Positions 7,843 through 15,146 of a DNA stretch of 51,993 bases are shown one piece after another (within the stretch, counting starts at the first letter, position 1; each line of letters begins with the position of its first letter). The stretch comes from Verrucomicrobiales bacterium (GTDB lineage: Bacteria; Verrucomicrobiota; Verrucomicrobiia; Limisphaerales; SXTU01), in contig SXTU01000234.1 in assembly GCA_005791875.1 (NCBI GenBank), positions 1 through 51,993 on the forward strand, in the 5' to 3' direction. A program made the translations under genes and the position numbers. Below the pieces are notes generated by a model. The model saw nothing but the letters and a program-made list of their open reading frames with translations. It was not told the DNA's origin and did no database searches.

Positions 7843-8591
7843 TTGAGTTCAATCCCCACTGGGCAATGGTCGCTGCCCGGGACCTTCGCGCGGATGAACG
7901 CGGACTTCAGCTTCGGCCGCAGCGAGGCGCTGAGGAGAAAATGATCCAGCCGCCACCCGACGTTTCGCGAGCGCGCGCCGCCCATCGGACTCCACCACGA
8001 GTAGTGGCCGCCGCCCTTCTCGAACTCGCGGAACGTGTCCACGAAGCCGGCGTTCACAAAGGCTGTGAAGCCCGCGCGCTCCTCCGGCGTGAAGCCGTGG
8101 TTCTTCACGTTGGCCTTGGGGTTTGCGAGGTCCAGCTCCGTGTGTGCCACGTTCAAGTCGCCGCACCAGATGACGGGCTTGGTCCGCTCCAGCTTCTTGA
8201 GATACGCGAGGAAATCCCTGTCCCACTGCTGGCGATACGGCAGCCGCGTCAACTCGCGCTTCGAGTTCGGCACATAGACGTTCACGAGGTGGAAACCAGG
8301 ATACTCGGCGGTGATGACGCGCCCCTCGTGGTCGTGCTCGGCGACGCCGAGGTGGTTCGTGACTTTGAGCGGCCGCGTCTTGGTGAAGACCGCCGTGCCG
8401 CTGTAGCCCTTCTTCTCGGCGGAGTTCCAGTAAGTCGTGTAGTCCGACGGCCAGAGCTGCTCCACGTCGTCGGGCGTGCATTTGGTTTCCTGAAGACAGA
8501 GCACGTCCGGATTCTCCTCAGCTAGGTAGTCGAGGAAGTTCTTTTTCAGCACGGCGCGCAGGCCGTTGACGTTCCAGGAAATAAGTTTCAC
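7839..8591 (-). CDS. xthA: exodeoxyribonuclease III
   Basis: 250-residue ExoIII/AP-endonuclease-family enzyme of normal length. Motifs in order: ISWNVNGLR (metal-site Asn), LQETK (catalytic Glu), YVPNS, CGDLNVAH (Asp/Asn pair), WRLDHFL and SDHCPVG (catalytic His). It removes nucleotides 3' to 5' and cleaves DNA at abasic sites in base excision repair. The start is a GTG at 8589-8591, which puts MKLISWNVNG at the N-terminus as in relatives; the frame stays open upstream but that part is unconserved and lies in a repeat. It is convergent with the SET-domain gene and divergent from the TIM-barrel gene. Confidence 0.92.
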   Translation of the reverse strand: MKLISWNVNGLRAVLKKNFLDYLAEENPDVLCLQETKCTPDDVEQLWPSDYTTYWNSAEKKGYSGTAVFTKTRPLKVTNHLGVAEHDHEGRVITAEYPGFHLVNVYVPNSKRELTRLPYRQQWDRDFLAYLKKLERTKPVIWCGDLNVAHTELDLANPKANVKNHGFTPEERAGFTAFVNAGFVDTFREFEKGGGHYSWWSPMGGARSRNVGWRLDHFLLSASLRPKLKSAFIRAKVPGSDHCPVGIELK

Positions 8592-8649
8592 GAGCGGCGA
8601 CGCTAGCGGAGCCAGTGTAACTGCGCCAGCCCGAGGCGCGCGGAAGGCG

Positions 8650-8721
8650 CCGCAGAGGAGGGAAAGTCGCAGAGAAGAACCTTGCTGAGATCGCCCCTCT
8701 GCGTCTTTCCCGCCTCTGCGG
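8650..8721. repeat. palindromic repeat (CGCAGAGG / CCTCTGCG type)
   Basis: GCCGCAGAGG...CGCAGAG on the left is mirrored by CCTCTGCG...CCTCTGCGG on the right around a ~25-bp centre. It fills the divergent region between xthA and the TIM-barrel gene. A relative with CTTTGCG words is at 43395-43600. Confidence 0.6.
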
Positions 8722-8775
8722 TGCTCCACTTGCCTTCTTGCTCGGGGCGCGCGCGCCATCGCAGTCTCAGCATGT

Positions 8776-9780
8776 ATGAACTCTCCCATCCGCCTCGGCA
8801 TCGACAACTACGCCCTCCGCTCGCTCGGCTGGAAGGCCGGGCAAATCCTCGACCACGCCGCTTCGCTCCAACTCGACGCCGTGCTTTTCTCGGACTTCGA
8901 CGTCTATGAGTCGCTGGCTGACGACCACCTCCGCGACCTCAAGCGCCGCGCAGACGACCTCGGCCTCCATCTCTACGCCGGCATGTTGAGCATCTGCCCG
9001 ACCTCGGTGATTTTCGACGCGCGGCGCGGCACAGGGGAGGAGCAACTGCGCCTTTGCCTGCGCATCGCGAAGCTGCTCGGTTCACCCGTCGCGCGCTGCG
9101 TGCTGGGCAAGGTCGAGGACCGGCGCAGCCCTGGCGGCATCGCCGCACGCATCGCCGAGACGCTCACGGTGCTGCGTCCCGTGCACAGCGAGGCGCTCGA
9201 TGCAGGCATCAAAATCGCCCTCGAAAACCACGCGGGCGACATGAACTCCACCGAACTGCTCGAACTGATCGACGCGGCAGGACGCGACTTCGTGGGCGCG
9301 ACGCTCGACACCGGCAACGCGCTGTGGGCCTTGGAGGAGCCGATGGACGCGCTCGAAACGCTCGGCCCCGTCACGGTTTGCACCGGCATCCGCGACTCGT
9401 ATCTGTGGGAAACCCCCGAGGGCGCGACGCTGCAATGGACTTCCGTCGGCACCGGTCTCGTGGACTGGCCCGCCTTCTTCCGCCGCTTCGCCGAGCTATG
9501 CCCGCGAGCACCGATAATCATCGAGACGATTTCAGGCCGCCCGATTTCCCTGCCGATGCTGCGCGACGATTTCTGGTCCGCCTACCCGCGCGCCACGCCG
9601 CAGATCATGTCGAAGCTGCTTCGTCTCGCCCGCGCTGGAAAACCGCGTGAACCGTTCACACCCCCGCCGGGAACCGACGGGTTGCGCGCAGAGCGGGAAC
9701 AGCAACTGGCCGAGCTGGAAAGCAGTGTGCGCCACTGCGGGGAATTGTTCAGGGAACTGGGCGGGGCGGGGCGGAGGTAG
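8776..9780 (+). CDS. sugar phosphate isomerase/epimerase family (xylose-isomerase-like TIM barrel)
   Basis: 334-residue cytoplasmic protein of the AP-endonuclease-2/xylose-isomerase-like TIM-barrel superfamily. Visible metal-site elements include ALENHAGDMNSTELL (Glu and His near residue 153), ATLDTGNALW (Asp near 178) and IIETISG (terminal Glu near 250). Typical substrates are keto-sugars or inositol derivatives, but the particular reaction cannot be read from sequence. The C-terminal ~60 residues are charged and helical, beyond the barrel. It is divergent from xthA with no obvious operon partner. Confidence 0.8.
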   Translation: MNSPIRLGIDNYALRSLGWKAGQILDHAASLQLDAVLFSDFDVYESLADDHLRDLKRRADDLGLHLYAGMLSICPTSVIFDARRGTGEEQLRLCLRIAKLLGSPVARCVLGKVEDRRSPGGIAARIAETLTVLRPVHSEALDAGIKIALENHAGDMNSTELLELIDAAGRDFVGATLDTGNALWALEEPMDALETLGPVTVCTGIRDSYLWETPEGATLQWTSVGTGLVDWPAFFRRFAELCPRAPIIIETISGRPISLPMLRDDFWSAYPRATPQIMSKLLRLARAGKPREPFTPPPGTDGLRAEREQQLAELESSVRHCGELFRELGGAGRR

Positions 9781-9783
9781 TCG

Positions 9784-9905
9784 CATCCTTCAGGTTGCGA
9801 ACTTGATCCTGTGGCGGCGCTCTGTGAGCGCCGGGCGAATATCATCCGAAGAAACGGCGGTCACAGACCGCCGCTACACAAGCGCAGGCTGAAGCCTGCG
9901 GCTAC
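9784..9905. repeat. cluster of three short hairpin repeats
   Basis: Three hairpins follow each other: GGCGCTCTGTGAGCGCC (9816-9832), CGGCGGTCACAGACCGCCG (9855-9873, followed by CTAC) and GCAGGCTGAAGCCTGC (9884-9899, followed by GGCTAC). The final CTAC supplies the TAG stop of the minus-strand membrane-protein gene. The cluster sits between two gene ends and could terminate both. Confidence 0.6.
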
Positions 9906-10276
9906 GGTGTGCGCTGCGGCAAATAGTCCGGAAGCGGCTTGAGCACGCCGTGCTTCACCAGCGCGATGATAAGGAGGGTATAGGCCAGCGAGATGCCGAT
10001 GTCTCCGGCAAGCTGCCGGCGGGTGTAAGGCTTGGGCTCGCCCGACAACACCTGCTGCGCGCCCTTCTGCATGAGCACGAGGCCGAGTATGTTGGTCAGC
10101 CAGTAGCCCAGGACAAAACTCGCCCCGAACACCGCAGGCCAGAAGAGGCTCACCACCCACGCGAACGCCAGCGCGAGCGGGACGTTTACAAAGAGGTCGT
10201 TCCACCACGACAGCGGCGAAAGCATGAAGCCGATGAAAGCGAGAGTGCTGCCGGTGAGTTTGCGTTTCCAAAGCAT
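9902..10276 (-). CDS. small integral membrane protein, 124 aa
   Basis: Hydrophobic protein with three or four likely membrane segments: around residues 9-25 (with SPLSWWNDLFVN at its end), 34-70, and 93-108. A short basic loop (GEPKPYTRRQ) sits before the last segment. I do not recognise a named family. It starts MLWKRKLTGS at 10276, one base after a heptad palindrome that separates it from the pyruvate kinase gene upstream on the same strand, so the two may be co-transcribed. Confidence 0.6.
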   Translation of the reverse strand: MLWKRKLTGSTLAFIGFMLSPLSWWNDLFVNVPLALAFAWVVSLFWPAVFGASFVLGYWLTNILGLVLMQKGAQQVLSGEPKPYTRRQLAGDIGISLAYTLLIIALVKHGVLKPLPDYLPQRTP

Positions 10277-10351
10277 TGGAATGGCGAGTGGCGAATTTCG
10301 AATGGAGAATCAGTGCGGACGCACGACGAATGATTCGCCATTCGCAATTAA
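10277..10351. repeat. heptad palindrome (GAATGGC/GAATTTC words)
   Basis: The left arm has imperfect 7-bp words (GAATGGC, GAGTGGC, GAATTTC, GAATGGA). The right arm has complementary words (ATTCGCC, ATTCGCA). It fills the entire gap between the pyruvate kinase stop and the next start. Confidence 0.7.
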
Positions 10352-10352
10352 T

Positions 10353-11759
10353 TTACTCCAGCACCCGCATCTGCACCGCGTCAACGATCTGCGTGCCGCT
10401 GGACATGGCGCTGATGATGACGACGGTGTGGCCGCGATGGAGGATGCCGGCGGCCTTCATGTTGGCGAGCGCGACATCAATGTTCTTCTCGGGGTTGTTG
10501 TAGTCGAAGGGGAACACGACTGGCGTGACACCCCAGTTGAGCGCAAGGGAGTCGGCGAGCGGCCACGTCTCGCACACGGCATAGATGGGCGAGAAGCGCG
10601 GGCGCAGCCAAGAGGTCCAGCGTGCCATGTTGCCGCCGCGGGTGAAGACGATGACGGCCTCGGCGCGGAGCTGGTCGGCCATGACGACGGCGCTCTTGAC
10701 GAGTTTCTGGCGCGGGCTGGTCAGCTCGGCGCGCTCGTGATAGCCGGCGTTGCCGCTGCGCTCGATGCGGCGGGCGATCTTGTCGAAGACCTCGATGCAT
10801 TTCACCGGGTATTTGCCCACGGTGGTCTCCCCGGAGAGCATGATCGCGTCGGTCTGCTCGAAGACGGCGTTGGCCACGTCGGTGATCTCGGCGCGCGTGG
10901 GCATGGGGTTCTCGATCATGCTCTCGAGCATGTGCGTGGCGACGATGACGGGCTTGCCGACGCGAAGGCAGATTTTGACGACCTTGCGCTGGATGATGGG
11001 CAGCTCCTCGTAGGGCACCTCGATGCCGAGGTCGCCGCGCGCGACCATGATGCCGTCAGCCTCGGTGATGATCTCGTCAATGTTCTTCACGGCCTGCTGG
11101 TCCTCGATCTTGGCGATGAGCTGCGGGCGATGCTTGGAACCCTGCGTGAGCGCGCGGAGCTGCATGATGTCCTTCGCCTCGCGCACGAAGGAGAGGGCGA
11201 TGTAGTCGACGCCGAGTTCAAGGCCGAGCGCCACGTCAGCGATGTCCTTCGCGGTGAGCGCAGGGAGGCTGACCTTGACGCCGGGGAGATTGATGTGGCG
11301 GCGGCTGCCGAGCTTGCCGGGGGTGAGGACTTCGCACTCGACCTTGTTGTGGTGCTTGGCGAGCACCTTCATGTGGATGGCGCCGTTGTCGAACAGCACG
11401 ACGTCGCCCACGCTGATGTCGCTGACGAAGTGCTCGTAGTTCACGTCCACGGAATGCTCTTCCTCGCTCTTCTCACCGCGCACGGTGAGGGTGAACTTCT
11501 GGCCGGGCTTGAGATCCAGCGGCACGGGGAGGTCTCCGGTGCGGATGGCCGGCCCCTGCGTGTCCATGAGGATCCCGATGGAGCGCTTGCCGGCCTCGGC
11601 GGCGGCGCGGAGATGCTTCACCGTGGCGCGCACCCAGTCGTGCGGCGCATGCGACATGTTGAGCCGGGCGATGTTCATGCCGGCGTCCACGAGCTGGCCG
11701 ATGATCTCCGGAGAACTCGTGGCAGGCCCGAGCGTGGCAATGATTTTGGTGCGGCGCAT
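10353..11759 (-). CDS. pyk: pyruvate kinase
   Basis: 468-residue pyruvate kinase of usual length, transferring phosphate from phosphoenolpyruvate to ADP in the last step of glycolysis. Recognisable elements in order: TKIIATLGPATSS, RLNMSHAPHDW, DTQGPAIRTG, then the B-domain lid, IAKIEDQQAV with the catalytic Lys, MVARGDLGIEVP, THMLESMIENPMPTRAE, and DAIMLSGETTVGKYP, followed by the C-terminal regulatory domain. ATG 11759 (MRRTKII) matches the family N-terminus; an ATG four codons earlier is also possible. It is transcribed away from tRNA-Gln, with the intervening ~145 bp available for divergent promoters. Confidence 0.95.
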   Translation of the reverse strand: MRRTKIIATLGPATSSPEIIGQLVDAGMNIARLNMSHAPHDWVRATVKHLRAAAEAGKRSIGILMDTQGPAIRTGDLPVPLDLKPGQKFTLTVRGEKSEEEHSVDVNYEHFVSDISVGDVVLFDNGAIHMKVLAKHHNKVECEVLTPGKLGSRRHINLPGVKVSLPALTAKDIADVALGLELGVDYIALSFVREAKDIMQLRALTQGSKHRPQLIAKIEDQQAVKNIDEIITEADGIMVARGDLGIEVPYEELPIIQRKVVKICLRVGKPVIVATHMLESMIENPMPTRAEITDVANAVFEQTDAIMLSGETTVGKYPVKCIEVFDKIARRIERSGNAGYHERAELTSPRQKLVKSAVVMADQLRAEAVIVFTRGGNMARWTSWLRPRFSPIYAVCETWPLADSLALNWGVTPVVFPFDYNNPEKNIDVALANMKAAGILHRGHTVVIISAMSSGTQIVDAVQMRVLE

Positions 11760-11905
11760 AAGCGGTGGCATGGGGGAACCCGCGGCTGGCGGCGGCCAGC
11801 GCAACTTGGCCGACGATAGTTGCGCGCCGAGGGAATGAAAGAGCCAAGTGGGGCCTGAAAAACCTTTGCGCGCCCGCGCCCGTTCGCTAGGTTCCCGGCA
11901 CGGTT

Positions 11906-11979
11906 TGTCCGATGGTGTAATGGTAGCACAAGGCCCTTTGAAGGCCTTTGTCATGGTTCGAATCCATGTCGGACAACCA
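11906..11979 (+). tRNA. tRNA-Gln (anticodon TTG)
   Basis: Acceptor TGTCCGA pairs with TCGGACA, the anticodon stem is AGGCC/GGCCT with loop CTTTGAA (anticodon 11938-11940, TTG), the T arm contains GGTTCGAATCC and the CCA end is encoded. Its 3' part from the T arm onward is the attachment site of the island that follows. Confidence 0.97.
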
Positions 11980-11981
11980 AA
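11955..11981 (+). repeat. attL of the tRNA-Gln island (27-bp direct repeat)
   Basis: The 27 bases from GGTTCGAATCC through the tRNA CCA end and three further bases (ending CCAAA) recur identically at 29868-29894. The repeat covers the T arm and acceptor end, the usual target of tyrosine integrases, so the tRNA stays intact after integration. Confidence 0.92.
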
Positions 11982-12013
11982 AACACAGAGGAAATCGAAG
12001 AAATACGGCCTGC

Positions 12014-12031
12014 GGACACAGATTTGTCACA
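12014..12031. promoter_or_regulatory. putative integrase/excisionase arm sites, left end
   Basis: GGACACA (12014-12020) followed by GTCACA (12026-12031). The same GACACA/GTCACA words are clustered near the right end at 29641-29726, which suggests arm-type protein-binding sites at both termini. Confidence 0.4.
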
Positions 12032-12059
12032 GGTTTTCCGGGAATCCAGCGAGGCGGAA

Positions 12060-13370
12060 GTGATCAAGTGGCCCAAGAAGGTGAAGCGCCACGGCAAGGT
12101 GCTCGCCAAGATTTACCGTTCCACCGGACGGCGAGGCTACCGCGTGGGCTGGCAGCCAGCCGGAGGCCGGCGGCAGATGAAGTCCTTCGCCACCTATGGC
12201 GGGACCAAGGGCGCACTCCAATTCGCGGAAGCAGTCGTGAAGGAAATCGCCACCGGCTCCGACACTGCGCGCCTTACTTCCAAGCAAGCCCGTGCCGCGC
12301 TTGCCATCTTCGATGCCCTGGACGCCTTCCACCGCAAGACGGGCCGCGCCATCTCTGCGCTGCAAGCCGTCACCGAATACCTCGACGCCGCGCGCAAGCT
12401 CGGCGAGCAGCACACGCTTTCTGCCGCCGTGACGGGCTTTCTCGCCAACGCCGCCACCGTCCGGCGCGTGACCGTGTCCACCGCCGCCGAGGAGTTCCTC
12501 GCTGCCTGCGCTGCCAAGACGCACGCCCCGGAGGGCAAGCGCCCGCAGTTGTCCCGCACCTATGCCTACATGACCGGCCATTTCCTCCGCCGGTTCACCA
12601 ACACTTTCTCCGGCTACGCCGTGTGCGACCTGACCAGGGACAACCTCGACCTCTTCCTCGGCGCACTGGCGAAACTCTCGCCCAAGACGCGGAACCACTA
12701 CCGCGCCACGCTCAAGATGTTCCTCGGCTGGGCGGTGAAGAAGGATTACCTCTCCGTCACCCACCGGCTGCTCGACGCGCCCGCCATGAAGCCCGAGCCG
12801 CTCACGGCGGGGGACACGGATTACTACCGGCCCGCCGAACTGCGGCTCATGCTCGACCACGCGGACGACGAGTTGCGCCCCATCATCGCGCTTTGCGGGC
12901 TGGCCGGCCTGCGCTTGCAGGAATCCCTCCGCCTCACCTGGGAGGACGTGTTCCGCAGGCGCGGCCATGTGGACATCACCCCGGCCAAGAGCAAGACCCG
13001 CAGCCGCCGGCTCGTCGAGATTGTGCCGGCGCTGGCGGAACGGCTCCGCCCCTGGCACCAGCGCACCGGCCCGCTCTGGTCGCAGAGCGTGGACCGCTAC
13101 ATGGAGCGGTCCATCGAGCTGCGCGAGTCCCTCGGCATTCCCACCCGGCGCAACGGTCTGCGCCACGCCTTCTGCACCTACCACTACGCTCTTCACAAGG
13201 GCAACGAGCACTACACCGCGCAGCAGGCCGGCAACTCCCCGGCCATGATTCACGCGCACTACAAGGGCCTCGCCACCGAGGAGGAGGCGAAGGAATGGTT
13301 CGCCGTGTGCCCGCCCGACGCCGCGCAGAACATCGTCAGCCTGCCCCTTGCCGCCGGAGGTGCCGCATGA
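12060..13370 (+). CDS. int: tyrosine recombinase (island integrase)
   Basis: 436-residue phage-type integrase that would recombine the island into tRNA-Gln. Residues ~1-90 form the arm-binding-like region, then a core-binding SAM-like segment (TYAYMTGHFLRRF...NHYRATLKMFLGWAVKK), then the catalytic domain. That domain contains LAGLRLQESLRLTWEDV (first Arg), a Lys-bearing hairpin (AKSKTRSRR), NGLRHAFCTYH (second Arg and His) and IHAHYKGLA (nucleophilic Tyr). The usual first His of HxxR is Asn here, which is common in related verrucomicrobial integrases. GTG 12060 (MIKWPKKVKRHG) is preferred over TTG 12024. Its stop overlaps the next ATG by four bases. Confidence 0.9.
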   Translation: MIKWPKKVKRHGKVLAKIYRSTGRRGYRVGWQPAGGRRQMKSFATYGGTKGALQFAEAVVKEIATGSDTARLTSKQARAALAIFDALDAFHRKTGRAISALQAVTEYLDAARKLGEQHTLSAAVTGFLANAATVRRVTVSTAAEEFLAACAAKTHAPEGKRPQLSRTYAYMTGHFLRRFTNTFSGYAVCDLTRDNLDLFLGALAKLSPKTRNHYRATLKMFLGWAVKKDYLSVTHRLLDAPAMKPEPLTAGDTDYYRPAELRLMLDHADDELRPIIALCGLAGLRLQESLRLTWEDVFRRRGHVDITPAKSKTRSRRLVEIVPALAERLRPWHQRTGPLWSQSVDRYMERSIELRESLGIPTRRNGLRHAFCTYHYALHKGNEHYTAQQAGNSPAMIHAHYKGLATEEEAKEWFAVCPPDAAQNIVSLPLAAGGAA

Positions 13371-13675
13371 AGAAGACCATCACCATCACGCTCGACGAAT
13401 ACGACGCGCGGCTCCTGGAAGCTGCTTTACGCGCCACCCGGCGGCCTTACAGCTCCGGCGAGGAAGTGGACCGGTCGCAACGCCGTTGCGTCTTGGGCTG
13501 GATGCTGCGCTCCGTCGCCGCCGCCATCCTCCGCCAGGGAAATATGCCTGCGCCGCTCGCGGTGGAACTGCGGCATGAAACCGAGGTGGAGACGGAGCAA
13601 CGGTTGCGGAAGCAGTTGCCCCGGCCGCCGCTGCCCCCGCTGTCGGGCGGCGGCCAGCCTTCGTGGTTGAACTGA
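13367..13675 (+). CDS. hypothetical island protein, 102 aa
   Basis: Begins MKKTITITLDEYDARLLEAALRATRR, resembling the opening strand-helix of small DNA-binding or antitoxin-like proteins. It continues with a helix containing RSQRRCVLGWMLRSVAAAILRQ and ends in a Pro/Gly-rich tail. ATGA overlap with the integrase stop implies translational coupling, so it may assist or regulate recombination. I do not recognise a named family. Confidence 0.6.
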   Translation: MKKTITITLDEYDARLLEAALRATRRPYSSGEEVDRSQRRCVLGWMLRSVAAAILRQGNMPAPLAVELRHETEVETEQRLRKQLPRPPLPPLSGGGQPSWLN

Positions 13676-13688
13676 ACCCGCAAGAGCC

Positions 13689-14594
13689 ATGAAAAAAGCA
13701 TCCCAAGAAAAGGCGCATGCCCTCCGCACGCCAAGAGCACCGCAGGGCAACAGCAAGCCGGTGAAGCCCGTAGTCATGCAAGACGAACCTTACGAGGCGA
13801 AGGTGCTTGGGCAGGCGCGTGCAGTCCTTAGAGCATGGACGCCCGAAGGGAACCTGTCGTTGGCAGATGGCACCGAGTTCGTGTTCGAGCCGCTGGTGAA
13901 GCCGTCCTTCGGTTTCCGCTCCCGCGCGTTGCACTCTGTCGCTTCCCTTGAGCTTACTGACGACGGATGGGATGAGGACGGACTCGGGGAAGACCGCTGG
14001 CTCTTGAATGGCGAGAATTGTCTCAGTCGAGACGCTGTGAATGCTTTGGCTGACAAAAACGACCCCGACGCCTTTCGCTTTTTGATTCTACGCGCCAAAC
14101 TACAAAGCCTCGACGACGAGGCTTCACACTCGGTGTGTGCCGTCGCGTGGTTCGCTCCAACCTATGCGCTCAAGGGCCAGGATGAGCCGGTGCTGCTCCG
14201 CGAGTTCTACAGGGTTCAGACTGCCATCAAGGAGCCACCTGCCAGTCCGCCAAGTGAGAAGCACGAACGGGAACTCTGCTGGTGGCACGATTCGGAAATC
14301 ACAAACATCAAGGGAACAACGAAGCGAGGGAAAGAGTTTGTGGTTCCCATCTCGCCGGCACTGCGGGAGGTCCTCCAACTGCTTCTCGAACAACCGGGGG
14401 AGCCTGTGCCGCTGGCTCGGTTGAAGGACCGAGTGAACCAATCGCGTGATACGGCAGGCTACCGCGCGGCGAAGATTCTGGACTCAGCCGAGGCCAAGGA
14501 ATTGCATCGGGTCGGCGTGCTGAAATGGCACAAAGCACCGGGAGGCAAGCTGGTTTCCTACTCAGTGGTTCCGCCCAGCAATCCTGTGTCGTAA
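13689..14594 (+). CDS. hypothetical island protein, 301 aa
   Basis: Soluble protein with a basic N-terminus (MKKASQEKAHALRTPRAPQG). Residues ~40-165 are acidic/aromatic-rich and contain a DDGWDEDGLGEDRW stretch. The C-terminal ~90 residues (SPALREVLQLLLEQPGEPVPLARLKDRVNQSRDTAGYRAAKILDSAEAK in part) look like a winged-helix or similar small helical domain. No catalytic motif or signal peptide is seen. It is 13 bp after the 102-aa gene and in the same direction, so it probably belongs to the integrase transcript. Function unknown. Confidence 0.6.
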   Translation: MKKASQEKAHALRTPRAPQGNSKPVKPVVMQDEPYEAKVLGQARAVLRAWTPEGNLSLADGTEFVFEPLVKPSFGFRSRALHSVASLELTDDGWDEDGLGEDRWLLNGENCLSRDAVNALADKNDPDAFRFLILRAKLQSLDDEASHSVCAVAWFAPTYALKGQDEPVLLREFYRVQTAIKEPPASPPSEKHERELCWWHDSEITNIKGTTKRGKEFVVPISPALREVLQLLLEQPGEPVPLARLKDRVNQSRDTAGYRAAKILDSAEAKELHRVGVLKWHKAPGGKLVSYSVVPPSNPVS

Positions 14595-14691
14595 CGGAAG
14601 AAAACGGGCACAAAACGGCCAGATAGCTCCCGTGGCTTGTCGGTGGCAGGTGCGCTTTCCTTTGTAGCGACGAGCAACGCTCGTGCTGCAA

Positions 14692-14919
14692 ATGAAAACT
14701 GAAGCAACGACCACCCCGCCATCGGCTGAGAGAAACAGCCCCTTCCTAGACTTCCCCGGCCTCTGCGCTCGCGTGCCCTACTCTCCGCGCTCGCTGCGTG
14801 CGTTGGTGCAGCGCGGCGAAATTCCCAGCATTCGCCTCCCCCGCTGCCGAAAGCTGCTCTTTGACTGGCCCGCCGTCGAAGCCGCGCTGCGCCACAACGC
14901 CAAGGGAAGCGGCCTGTGA
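14692..14919 (+). CDS. helix-turn-helix protein, AlpA/excisionase-like
   Basis: 75-residue protein whose core reads PGLCARVPYSPRSLRALVQRGEIPSIRLPRCRKLLFDWPAVEAAL. This is the MerR-type winged HTH arrangement of excisionases and AlpA regulators (helix, turn, recognition helix, R-R/K-L-F-D wing, then VEAAL helix). Such proteins direct excision or switch on integrase in islands and satellites. The ATG at 14692 follows a short hairpin repeat (GCGACGAGC-AAC-GCTCGTGCT); a GTG at 14683 is an alternative start. It overlaps the following small gene by four bases. Confidence 0.75.
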   Translation: MKTEATTTPPSAERNSPFLDFPGLCARVPYSPRSLRALVQRGEIPSIRLPRCRKLLFDWPAVEAALRHNAKGSGL

Positions 14920-15104
14920 ACCTCGAACGCGAACAGCAGTGGCTCCGCTTCGGCCGGCTCACCGACACGCTGCGCTGCATCGAGGCCAAGCACGAGTTGC
15001 CGCGCACCAACCTCGCGCCGTTGCTCGACGAGTTCTTCGCCAACCCCGAGGACGCGCTCACCGCGCTTGAGCGCCATCTGCTCTCCGTCGTCGCCGCGAC
15101 CTGA
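14916..15104 (+). CDS. small coupled island protein, 62 aa
   Basis: GTG start overlaps the stop of the HTH gene (GTGA), giving MNLEREQQWLRFGRLTDTLR followed by a second helix (NLAPLLDEFFANPEDALTALERHLLSVVAA). It is entirely helical in appearance, with no cysteines. It lies 42 bp before the primase-helicase and may be an accessory to regulation or replication. Not recognised. Confidence 0.5.
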   Translation: MNLEREQQWLRFGRLTDTLRCIEAKHELPRTNLAPLLDEFFANPEDALTALERHLLSVVAAT

Positions 15105-15146
15105 ACCGCACCGCTGAATCGCCCTGCTCCTGCCGCTGCCCCTGCC

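Noticed and set aside
12024-12059. TTG start of the integrase
   Set aside because: The added twelve residues are unconserved in appearance and overlap the putative arm site; GTG 12060 fits better. The TTG is not excluded.
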